6,966 bases of DNA. It comes from Clostridium sp. UBA6758 (GTDB taxonomy: Bacteria > Bacillota > Clostridia > Clostridiales > Clostridiaceae). The notes beneath the pieces were generated by a model that had not been told where the DNA came from, did not search any database, and saw only the letters and a program-made list of their open reading frames with translations. The position numbers were made by a program, and so were the translations under genes. Shown here piece by piece: positions 1 through 6,117 of the stretch. The stretch lies in contig DKGY01000040.1 in the NCBI GenBank assembly GCA_002453475.1, positions 25,200 to 32,165 on the forward strand, written 5' to 3'. Positions within the stretch are counted from its first letter, which is position 1. Every line of letters begins with the position of its first letter.

Positions 1-52
1 TGAATTACTATAAATAAATAGCACCTTAAAAAGAAAAAGGAGATGGCTGTAT

Positions 53-1123
53 ATGCACAAGGATGATAAAATGACCCCAATTGAAAGGTTAAATGCCTTT
101 ATGACAGGAAAACCTATGGACAGAATACTTGCAATGCCTGTAGTTTGCTCTATGTCTGGATTAGCATTAGGAATGACCCACAAAGAGAAAAGAAGTAGTG
201 CGTTAAATGAAGCTAAAGCACAGATAGCTTGTTATGAAAGGTTTGGAAACGATTTATTAGTGGTTGAATATGGATTACATGGGGTAGGTATTGCATTAGG
301 TAGTAAGATGAATGATCCAGAGGAATCTGTACCAGCAATTATGAGTTATGTTTTAGAGGATTTAAATGATATAGATAAACTTGATATGTCAAAGTTAGAA
401 TTAAAGAATGATAAGATTTTCCAATTACATATTGAAGCAGCAGAAATATTAATTGATAAGCTAGGAAAAGAGGTTCCAACAGGGGTTTTAATATCTGGAC
501 CTTTTACTGCAGCAGCAAGTATTTATAAAACAGAAAATTTTTTAAGAGCAACTAGAAAAAATCCCGAAAAAGTACATGAGTTAGTTAAGTTTTGCACAGA
601 AGCATTAAAGATGATATGTAGAGAATTTATAAAACGAGGTGTTCTTATATTGCTATGTGACCCAATTGCATCAGGAACAATTCTTAATAGAAAACAATAT
701 TTAGAATTTGTATTACCATACACTATAGATTTAATGAAGGATATTCATGAGGCAAAAGGCTTAGTTTGTTACCATATTTGTGGAGACACAACATCAATAG
801 TAGGGGACATGGTAAAGTCCGGTTGCGATATGTTAAGTATAGATAATAGAGTTGATTTAGCTTATACAAAACAAGTAGTAGGGGATAAAGTTCCAATTCT
901 AGGTAATGTAGACCCAGTAGAAGTTTTAATTTTAGGAAGTACACAGGAGGTAGATTCTGCAGTGAAAACTTGCATGCAAAAGGCTTATGATAGTCCTTGT
1001 GGCTATATTTTAGCATCGGGTTGCGACCTTTCAGGAAATGTTCCTTTAGAGAATATTGATCAATTTATGACCTCTACAAGAAAATATGGAAAGTGGCCAA
1101 TAGATCCGAAAAATTTCATGTAA
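53..1123 (+). CDS. UroD-superfamily corrinoid methyltransferase (MtvB/CmuA/MtaA-like), first of two in the operon
   Basis: Cytoplasmic zinc-dependent methyltransferase expected to move a methyl group to or from the cobalt of the corrinoid protein encoded next door. Seen: 356 residues with the family's N-terminal MTPIERL segment (from residue 7), a TIM-barrel-like layout, an LCDPIASG strand near 201-208, and the zinc motif H241-x-C243 in YHICGD with the distal ligand C324 in ASGCDLSG. Known: H-x-C...C binds the zinc that handles the thiol or methyl substrate in MtaA, MtbA and CmuA, while true uroporphyrinogen decarboxylases lack it. This copy is more diverged from MtaA than the second copy at 1852, and its tail (RKYGKWPIDPKNFM) resembles UroD-type demethylases, so I infer it is the donor-side enzyme (MT I). 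The substrate is unknown. AAGGAG at 37-42 supports the start at 53; a second in-frame ATG at 71, with AAGGA at 59-63, is an alternative. Confidence 0.88.
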   Translation: MHKDDKMTPIERLNAFMTGKPMDRILAMPVVCSMSGLALGMTHKEKRSSALNEAKAQIACYERFGNDLLVVEYGLHGVGIALGSKMNDPEESVPAIMSYVLEDLNDIDKLDMSKLELKNDKIFQLHIEAAEILIDKLGKEVPTGVLISGPFTAAASIYKTENFLRATRKNPEKVHELVKFCTEALKMICREFIKRGVLILLCDPIASGTILNRKQYLEFVLPYTIDLMKDIHEAKGLVCYHICGDTTSIVGDMVKSGCDMLSIDNRVDLAYTKQVVGDKVPILGNVDPVEVLILGSTQEVDSAVKTCMQKAYDSPCGYILASGCDLSGNVPLENIDQFMTSTRKYGKWPIDPKNFM

Positions 1124-1166
1124 AAGACATGTTTATAGAATTTTATAATTAATTTGTAATTAAAAT

Positions 1167-1171
1167 GGAGG
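1167..1171 (+). promoter_or_regulatory. Ribosome binding site fixing the corrinoid-protein start at 1180
   Basis: GGAGG lies 8 bases before the ATG at 1180. It overlaps the G of an earlier in-frame ATG at 1165, so that earlier codon cannot use this site. This selects a 218-residue protein beginning MTASKEQ. Confidence 0.85.
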
Positions 1172-1179
1172 AAAAAATA

Positions 1180-1836
1180 ATGACAGCATCTAAAGAACAA
1201 TTATTAAAAAGATTATCAGATAGCGTATTAGAAATGGAAGAAGAAGAGGTAATAGAAGCCTGTAAGGAATATGTAGAGGCAAAGTATAAAGTCTTTGATG
1301 GTATTATGGAAGGACTTGTAGATGGTATGAACCGTGCAAGTCAATTATATGAAGAGGAAGAATATTTCGTAACAGATGTACTACTATGCTCAGATGCAAT
1401 GTATGAAGGGCTATCAATATTAAGACCTCATCTTCCTATAGAAGAAGAAGGAAACAGCAAACCAAAGGGAGTTATTGGAGTTGTAGAAGGGGATACCCAT
1501 GACATAGGAAAGAATCTAGTAAAAATTATGATGGAAACTGCTGGTTTTGAAATGATTGATTTAGGAAGGGATGTTTCACTTAAAAGTTTTGTAGACAAAG
1601 CTAAAGAAGTTAACGCTTCTTTTGTATGCATGTCAACCTTAATGACAACAACTATGTCAGGAATGGGAAAAGTTATTGAATTATTAAAGGAAGCAGGAAT
1701 TAGAGATCAAGTTAAAGTTCTTATAGGTGGAGGACCAATTTCTCAAAAATTTGCAGATACCATTGGTGCAGATGGGTATACTTCCAATGCAGTGGAGGCA
1801 GTAAAGCTAGCAAAAAAAATGCTTAATATAGCTTAG
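1180..1836 (+). CDS. Corrinoid (B12-binding) methyl-carrier protein, MtaC/MtbC/MttC family
   Basis: Carries the methyl group on a corrinoid cofactor between the two methyltransferases encoded on either side. Numbering is from the ATG at 1180 (218 residues). Residues about 1-85 form the helical cap domain (B12-binding_2 type) with the typical DVLLCSDAMYEG helix near 66-77. Residues about 95-218 form a Rossmann-like B12 domain. The base-off/His-on signature D105-T-H107-D-I-G110 supplies the lower cobalt ligand H107, followed by S152-T-L (STLMTTTM) and GGGP at 183-186, which contact the nucleotide tail. The length matches stand-alone corrinoid proteins (about 210-230), not the larger MetH. It sits 56 bases after the upstream methyltransferase gene and 15 before the next, consistent with one transcript. 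An in-frame ATG at 1165 is rejected because it overlaps the Shine-Dalgarno. The family is certain; the methyl donor is unknown. Confidence 0.95.
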   Translation: MTASKEQLLKRLSDSVLEMEEEEVIEACKEYVEAKYKVFDGIMEGLVDGMNRASQLYEEEEYFVTDVLLCSDAMYEGLSILRPHLPIEEEGNSKPKGVIGVVEGDTHDIGKNLVKIMMETAGFEMIDLGRDVSLKSFVDKAKEVNASFVCMSTLMTTTMSGMGKVIELLKEAGIRDQVKVLIGGGPISQKFADTIGADGYTSNAVEAVKLAKKMLNIA

Positions 1837-1851
1837 AAAGAAGGATGTAAT

Positions 1852-2871
1852 ATGATATCTCCAAGAGAACGATTAAATATGGTTTTCAACAGAGAACAGG
1901 TTGATAGAGTTCCATGTATTTGTCCTGGTGGCATGATGAATATGGTTACAACAGAAGTAATTGAAGACCTTGGAATAGATTTTTCAAAAGCTCATAGTAA
2001 TGCGCAAACTATGGCTGATTTAGCTACTGCAGTATATGAAAAGGGCTGTTTTGAAAATTATGGAGTTCCTTTTTGTATGACCATTGAGTCTGAGGAGTTT
2101 GGAGCAACAGTGAATATGGGGACAAACATCTATGAACCTCATGTTGTTGAGTATGCAATAGCTTCAGTAAAGGAATGGAGTAAACTTCATGAGATTAATT
2201 TTCAACAGGGAAGAGCTAAAGTAGTTATTGATGCAATTAAATTATTAAAAGCAAAGGGAAGCAATGTTCCTATTATAGGGAATTTAACAGGACCAATAAG
2301 TACTTCTAGTTCTGTTATGGAACCTGTAGTATTTTATAAAGACCTGAGGAAAAACAACGAAGAAGCTCATAAATATCTTGATTATATTACTGATCAATTA
2401 ATTTTATTTGCAAAGAAGCAAATAGAAGCAGGGGCAGATATAATTGCTATTTCTGACCCTAGTGGAACTGGTGAAATCTTAGGACCTAAGCTATTTGAAG
2501 AATTTGCTGTGAAATATATTAATAAGCTAGTGAGTGGTATTCAAGAAGTACAGGGAAAAACTATTGTGCACATATGTGGCCAAATGAAAAGTGTGTATAA
2601 AGAGGTAAATAAAATAAAAAGTGATGTTCTAAGCTTTGACTCCATTGTTAGTATGAGTGAGGCAAGAAAAAATTTAGGAGATAGATTACTTATGGGTAAT
2701 GTAAGTACCTATACAATTGAATTTGGAGAGCCTAAGAAGGTTTCTGATTTGACTAAAAAATGTGTTAAAGATGGAGTGAATATAATTTCTCCTGCCTGTG
2801 GACTAGGAATGAAATCTCCTCTTACAAATGTTAAAGCAATGCTTGAGACTTTAAAAAAGGAGATGCTATAG
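1852..2871 (+). CDS. MtaA/MtbA-like methylcobamide:thiol methyltransferase (UroD superfamily)
   Basis: Second zinc methyltransferase of the operon, expected to exchange methyl groups with the corrinoid protein. Seen: 339 residues, the usual MtaA/MtbA length; N-terminal SPRERLNMVFNREQVDRVP; AHSN at 47-50; VNMGT at 87-91; SDPSGTGE strand near 201-208; zinc ligands H240-x-C242 (VHICGQ) and C316 (SPACGLGMKSPLTNVKAM). Known: archaeal MtaA and MtbA move the methyl of a methyl-corrinoid protein to coenzyme M, and the AH-N, NMGT and PGCG...TPLENVKA positions recalled from those proteins match here. Because clostridia generally do not use coenzyme M, I infer an acceptor-side enzyme (MT II) with another thiol or unidentified acceptor. 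AAGGA at 1841-1845 sits 6 bases before the ATG. The gene starts 15 bases after the corrinoid gene, and its 3' end contains the Shine-Dalgarno of the activase gene. It could instead be the donor-side enzyme. Confidence 0.9.
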   Translation: MISPRERLNMVFNREQVDRVPCICPGGMMNMVTTEVIEDLGIDFSKAHSNAQTMADLATAVYEKGCFENYGVPFCMTIESEEFGATVNMGTNIYEPHVVEYAIASVKEWSKLHEINFQQGRAKVVIDAIKLLKAKGSNVPIIGNLTGPISTSSSVMEPVVFYKDLRKNNEEAHKYLDYITDQLILFAKKQIEAGADIIAISDPSGTGEILGPKLFEEFAVKYINKLVSGIQEVQGKTIVHICGQMKSVYKEVNKIKSDVLSFDSIVSMSEARKNLGDRLLMGNVSTYTIEFGEPKKVSDLTKKCVKDGVNIISPACGLGMKSPLTNVKAMLETLKKEML

Positions 2872-2873
2872 AA

Positions 2874-4670
2874 ATGCCTAAGATTTTTATTAAACCGTTA
2901 GGTAAGCACTTTGAGTATGTTCCAAAGAAAAACTTACTACAGCTTTTATTAGAAAATGATATTTTTGTAGACAATCCTTGTAATGGGAATGGGTCTTGCG
3001 GGAAATGTAAGGTTAGGGTATTGGAAGGAAATCTTCCTCCACTTTCTCAAGGGGAAAGAAAGTTATTGAAAGAAGATGAAATAAACGCAGACATAAGGCT
3101 TTCCTGCTTGGTAGTACCAGAAGAAGATATTACAATTGAAATTCTGCAAAAGGAAAGAAAACACAAAATACTTACTACTGGGTATGTACCTGAATTTGAG
3201 TTTAAACCTGCCCTTTGTAAAAAAATCTTTGAAATAAAAATGCCTACTTTAGAAAACCAAAGTCCTTTTGAAGATTCTTTATGTGAGGCCATTGGATATA
3301 AAAAGGTTAATTGGAAGTTATTAAGGGACTATGAAAGTAGCTATGGAACTGTAACTGGAGTATTTAATGGTAGCGAGTTAATTGCCCTTGAAACAGGGGA
3401 TACTACTGAGTTTCTCTATGGTGTTGCCATTGATATTGGAACTACAACGGTGGTTGCAGCATTAATTGATATGAACAATGGTGAGGAATTAGTGACAGCT
3501 TCAAGAATTAATCCCCAAAAGAAGTTTGGGTTAGATGTTTTAACTAGAATAACCTATGAATTAGAACATCCAGAGGGTTCAAAAGAAGAGTTACAGAAAA
3601 CTATTGTAAAGGCTATTAACGAAATGGTTGAAGAGTTATGTAGTGAGGGAAAAGTAAAGAAAGAAAATATTTATGAAATTTCTATTGCTGCAAACTGTAC
3701 CATGATGCATTTTCTTTTAGGTGTTGATGCAACATCAATTGGAAAATCTCCCTATGCTCCCTTATTTACAAAGGCAAAAAACATATCAGCAAGTGACCTT
3801 GGTATAAAGGCTGCTAAGTGTGCAAGAGTATATTGCCTTCCTTCAGTATCATCTTATATTGGAGCTGATATAGTGGCAGGTGCCTATGTTTGTGAATTGC
3901 ATAAAGCTGAGGAAAATATACTATTTATAGATATTGGAACCAATGGAGAGATAGTTTTATCTAAGGGTGGAAGGTTACTTTCCTGTTCCTGTGCAGCAGG
4001 ACCAGCATTAGAAGGAATGAATATAAGTTCAGGGATGAGAGCAGCAGAGGGCGCTGTTGAAGATGTAGAAATCACAGAAAGTGGAATAGAACTTAAGGTT
4101 ATAGGAGAGGAAGACCCTATAGGGATATGTGGAAGTGGTATACTAGCAGCAGTGAAAGAGCTTCTTAGAACAGGAATTGTAAAAAACAATGGAGCATTTA
4201 TAAAAAAAGAACAGCTAGAAGAATCTGATTATAGATATAAAATGATACAATTAAATGGGAATAAGAGAGAATTTCTTTTAAAAAGTACTCCAGAACAGCT
4301 ACTAATAACCCAAGGAGATGTTCGTCAGGTACAATTAGCAAAAGGAGCTCTGCTTTCAGGATTTTACGCCTTGTTAAAACAGGCTAGGATTGATATGAAT
4401 GAATTAGATAAGGTGATGATAGCTGGACAATTTGGTGCTCACCTTCCAGCAGATAGCCTTGTAGGAACAGGAATTTTGCCAGAAGAGGTAAAGGATAAAT
4501 TGGTATATATAGGTAATTCTTCTAAAACTGGAGCATACATGGCACTTATGTCTGTTAAAGTTAAGAAAGAAATAGAGGTATTAGCAGGGGAAATGGAATA
4601 CATGGAACTTGGAGCCTCAGAGGGTTATGAAAAATTATTTTCACAGTGTCTTATATTTGGAGATAAATAA
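2874..4670 (+). CDS. RACo-type corrinoid activation protein: [2Fe-2S] ferredoxin plus ASKHA ATPase
   Basis: ATP-dependent reductive activase that returns inactive Co(II) corrinoid to Co(I). Seen (598 residues): an N-terminal ferredoxin domain, about 1-92, with cluster cysteines C36, C42, C45 and C78 (C-x5-C-x2-C-x32-C, in NPCNGNGSCGKCKV and LSC); a linker and middle region, about 93-180; then a C-terminal ASKHA/DUF4445 domain from about 183. That domain has phosphate-1 AIDIGTTTVVAALID (185-199), a second DIGTNGEIVL loop (353-362), CSCAAGPALEGMNISSG (371-387), an ICGSGI adenosine-type loop (418-423), AGQFGAHLP (517-525) and GNSSKTGAYMA (547-557). Known: this order matches RACo of Carboxydothermus and the activating enzymes of acetogen O-demethylases; archaeal RamA differs in using C-terminal 4Fe-4S domains. 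The ATG is 2 bases after the preceding stop, and AAGGAG at 2857-2862 lies inside that gene (11-base spacing, slightly long), suggesting translational coupling. Its presence confirms that the operon runs on a low-potential Co(I) corrinoid. Confidence 0.95.
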   Translation: MPKIFIKPLGKHFEYVPKKNLLQLLLENDIFVDNPCNGNGSCGKCKVRVLEGNLPPLSQGERKLLKEDEINADIRLSCLVVPEEDITIEILQKERKHKILTTGYVPEFEFKPALCKKIFEIKMPTLENQSPFEDSLCEAIGYKKVNWKLLRDYESSYGTVTGVFNGSELIALETGDTTEFLYGVAIDIGTTTVVAALIDMNNGEELVTASRINPQKKFGLDVLTRITYELEHPEGSKEELQKTIVKAINEMVEELCSEGKVKKENIYEISIAANCTMMHFLLGVDATSIGKSPYAPLFTKAKNISASDLGIKAAKCARVYCLPSVSSYIGADIVAGAYVCELHKAEENILFIDIGTNGEIVLSKGGRLLSCSCAAGPALEGMNISSGMRAAEGAVEDVEITESGIELKVIGEEDPIGICGSGILAAVKELLRTGIVKNNGAFIKKEQLEESDYRYKMIQLNGNKREFLLKSTPEQLLITQGDVRQVQLAKGALLSGFYALLKQARIDMNELDKVMIAGQFGAHLPADSLVGTGILPEEVKDKLVYIGNSSKTGAYMALMSVKVKKEIEVLAGEMEYMELGASEGYEKLFSQCLIFGDK

Positions 4671-4700
4671 GGAAATAGTATTATACAAAACATTTATGAA

Positions 4701-4719
4701 GTCAATAAAATCTATTGAC
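4701..4719. repeat. Perfect 7-bp inverted repeat overlapping the -35 box
   Basis: GTCAATA (4701-4707) and TATTGAC (4713-4719) are exact inverted copies separated by 5 bases. The right arm contains most of the TTGACA box at 4715-4720, so a protein bound here would touch the regulator promoter. As RNA it would form an AT-rich hairpin followed only by GTTTTA, so it is a poor terminator for the upstream operon. No better terminator is visible between 4671 and 4848, and read-through into the regulator gene is possible. Confidence 0.5.
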
Positions 4720-4745
4720 AGTTTTAAGGGGAACTGTGATATACG
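4715..4745 (+). promoter_or_regulatory. Putative sigma-A promoter for the AraC/Rob-like regulator
   Basis: A perfect TTGACA -35 box lies at 4715-4720. Two readings of the -10 are possible: GATATA at 4738-4743 (17-base spacer, TG at 4735-4736), or TATACG at 4740-4745 (19-base spacer, TG at 4737-4738). The latter aligns with the TGTGATATA context of the promoter at 5878-5886. Either gives a leader of roughly 95-105 bases before the ATG at 4849. Confidence 0.55.
4718..4737. repeat. Dyad inside the promoter spacer (possible operator)
   Basis: ACAGTT (4718-4723) and AACTGT (4732-4737) are perfect inverted repeats with an 8-base centre. The centre falls about 7.5 bases into the -35/-10 spacer. That position is occupied by operators of MerR-type regulators, although autoregulation by the AraC-type protein encoded downstream is equally open. 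The dyad shares bases 4718-4719 with the repeat at 4701-4719. Confidence 0.45.
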
Positions 4746-4836
4746 GGTGTGGTCATGCCAAATTGCAAAAACGCTCTTTTTTATTCGCAATGAAGGTCAA
4801 GAAATAAAATTCTTTATGATATATACTTTAGATATT

Positions 4837-4843
4837 GGAGGTG
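4837..4843 (+). promoter_or_regulatory. Ribosome binding site fixing the regulator start at 4849
   Basis: GGAGGTG lies 5 bases before the ATG at 4849 (7 bases counting from GGAGG), a near-ideal Shine-Dalgarno. The frame is open further upstream to an ATG at 4609, but that codon lies inside the activase gene and has no comparable site. The 80 extra residues do not resemble the family. Confidence 0.85.
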
Positions 4844-4848
4844 GAAGA

Positions 4849-5754
4849 ATGAATGAGGATGAAACTATTATGGCGGTACAACACATGCAAGAGTATATTG
4901 ATATGAATATTTTAAGAAAAATTACGTTAAAAGAACTAGCTATTGCAGCAGGATATTCACCATGGCATGCTGCAAAACTGTTCAAAGAAGTTACTGGTAA
5001 GGCACCATTTGAGTACATTCGTGCATTAAGACTTACTAAAGCGGCGTTAACACTGCGTGATAGTAATGAAAAGATCATAGATGTAGCAATGGATTTTGTA
5101 TTTGATTCTCACGAGGGATTTACAAGAGCATTTTCAAAGGAATTTGGGATGCCACCAAGTAAATATAGTCAATGCACACCACCAATAAAACTATTTATGC
5201 CTCAGAAAGTTTTTGATACCTACCGAGCATTTCATAAAGGAGGAAAAAAGATGAGTGATAACAATAACACCAAATCTGTATTTGTACAGGTTATTGAGCG
5301 TCCTTCACGAAAAGCTTTGTTAAGGCGAGGGAAAAAAGCAACTGGTTATTTTGAATACTGTGAGGAAGTAGGTTGTGATGTATGGTCAGTACTTTCAAGT
5401 GTAAAAGAAGCCATATATGAGCCCATTGGAATGTGGCTTCCAAAGCATCTTATTAAAGAAGGAACATCACAGTATGTGCAAGGTGTAGAAGTCCCCATTG
5501 ACTACACAAATGATATTCCTAATGGATATGAACTCATAGAATTGCCACCTTGTAAACTAATGATTTTTCAAGGTGAATCCTATAACGATGATGATTTTAT
5601 GGATGCAATTGACGAAGTATGGAATCATATTGAAAAATTTGATCCTGCTGTTTACGGATATCAGTGGGCACCAGAAACTGCACCAAGGTTTCAGCTTGCA
5701 CCAATGGGGTACAGAGGGTATATTGAAGCACGTCCTGTTAAAGTAATAAGCTAA
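4849..5754 (+). CDS. Rob-like transcriptional regulator: AraC-type HTH plus GyrI-like effector-binding domain
   Basis: DNA-binding regulator expected to sense a small molecule. Seen (301 residues): an N-terminal AraC/XylS double helix-turn-helix, about 5-108. The first HTH is around 27-50 (LKELAIAAGYSPWHAAKLFKE), and the second around 76-106, with FDSHEGFTRAFSKEFGMPPSKY matching the family signature. A short linker, about 112-135, leads to a GyrI-like/AraC effector-binding domain, about 143-297 (FVQVIERPSRKALLRRG ... GYELIELPPCKLMIFQGE ... GYRGYIEARPVK). Known: Rob and related clostridial regulators share this order, and GyrI-like domains bind amphipathic or aromatic ligands. The gene has its own promoter, 178 bases after the methyltransferase operon, and a terminator just downstream, so it looks like a separate transcription unit; whether it controls the operon is open. 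Oddities: an internal RBS plus ATG at the domain boundary, and 7 of 13 arginine codons are CGN against 4 of 39 in the four genes upstream. Confidence 0.9.
   Translation: MNEDETIMAVQHMQEYIDMNILRKITLKELAIAAGYSPWHAAKLFKEVTGKAPFEYIRALRLTKAALTLRDSNEKIIDVAMDFVFDSHEGFTRAFSKEFGMPPSKYSQCTPPIKLFMPQKVFDTYRAFHKGGKKMSDNNNTKSVFVQVIERPSRKALLRRGKKATGYFEYCEEVGCDVWSVLSSVKEAIYEPIGMWLPKHLIKEGTSQYVQGVEVPIDYTNDIPNGYELIELPPCKLMIFQGESYNDDDFMDAIDEVWNHIEKFDPAVYGYQWAPETAPRFQLAPMGYRGYIEARPVKVIS
5236..5243 (+). promoter_or_regulatory. Internal Shine-Dalgarno in the regulator gene
   Basis: AAAGGAGG sits 7 bases before an in-frame ATG at 5251, codon 135 of the regulator, in the linker between the HTH and the effector-binding domain. 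Initiation there would give a 167-residue free GyrI-like domain (5251-5754). The match is as good as those at the true gene starts in this window. The encoded linker (HKGGKKMSD) could also explain the bases, so use in vivo is unproven. Confidence 0.45.
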
Positions 5755-5778
5755 ATATTGGATACAAGAACTACTTTT

Positions 5779-5814
5779 AAGGCACTAAGATAATAAAATC
5801 TTGGTGCTTTTGTT
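5779..5814 (+). terminator. Intrinsic terminator after the regulator gene
   Basis: A 10-bp stem, GCACTAAGAT (5782-5791) with ATCTTGGTGC (5798-5807), contains one T-G pair and encloses a 6-base loop. It is followed by TTTTGTT at 5808-5814, and AA at 5779-5780 can pair with the start of the T run. It begins 24 bases after the regulator stop codon and separates that gene from the downstream unit. Confidence 0.85.
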
Positions 5815-6117
5815 GTACGTATTTATTTATACATAGGGAAGAAAACAATCTACATACATTTAGGAAATATACGGATGTGATATAATAGAAGAGAATTAAA
5901 AAAAGTTTCCAGCGATGGAAGGTATAGTATGTTAGATATTATACTGCTCAAAATAGATAATGGATTAGGGGAACTGCTAGCAATATAGGTATCATCAGAA
6001 AAATATCCTATGAAAATTATAGAAACAATAAATAAGTATTGTAATGAAATTTATATTATAATTTATTAACATAATCAATGTCGAAATATTTAGATATTGG
6101 TAAAAGGAGAATTAAGT
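5815..6117. other. Intergenic region without a convincing gene
   Basis: About 300 AT-rich bases between the terminator and the hydrolase gene. They hold the extended -10 promoter at 5878-5886, a short open frame from ATG 5929 (weak GGAAGG at 5917-5922) to TAG at 5986-5988, and the same frame continuing to TAA at 6067-6069, with an ATG at 6010. Neither 19-codon piece resembles a known protein. Possible hairpins are short and AT-rich, for example ATAGG (5985-5989) with CCTAT (6007-6011). A second TATAAT string at 6057-6062 lacks a recognisable -35. No known riboswitch or T-box consensus was recognised. Confidence 0.6.
5878..5886 (+). promoter_or_regulatory. Extended -10 promoter for the downstream hydrolase unit
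   Basis: TG-A-TATAAT is a consensus extended -10 (TG at 5878-5879, TATAAT at 5881-5886). No good -35 lies 16-18 bases upstream (ATTTAG at 5858-5863 is the best at 17), as is common for extended -10 promoters. Transcription from about 5893 would give a leader of about 225 bases before the ATG at 6118. Confidence 0.6.

Noticed and set aside
9..14. TATAAA at the left edge as the -10 box of the methyltransferase operon
   Set aside because: The matching -35 would lie outside the window, and AT-rich DNA gives such strings often. It cannot be supported here.
1141..1165. AT-only imperfect hairpin between the first methyltransferase gene and the corrinoid gene
   Set aside because: TTTTA-TA-ATTA with TAATTAAAA contains no G-C pair and no trailing U tract. 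It is probably low-complexity sequence rather than a terminator.
53..2871. Annotation of the two UroD-fold enzymes as haem-pathway uroporphyrinogen decarboxylases
   Set aside because: Both carry the zinc triad H-x-C...C of corrinoid methyltransferases and sit with a corrinoid protein and its activase. No haem biosynthesis genes are present.
3884..4189. Reverse-strand open frame inside the activase gene
   Set aside because: It has no plausible protein family and lies wholly under a well-supported gene. The same applies to the other minus-strand frames at 523-723, 723-1016, 1428-1631, 3047-3292 and 4797-5078.
4762..4791. ATTGC/GCAAT inverted repeat and repeated GGTCA (4751 and 4795) upstream of the regulator
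   Set aside because: The arms are only five bases, widely spaced and in AT-rich DNA. The match is too short to call an operator.
5986..5988. The in-frame TAG read as pyrrolysine, given the methyltransferase setting
   Set aside because: The two flanking pieces are tiny and unlike MttB, MtbB or MtmB. No pylT or pylS is present in the window.
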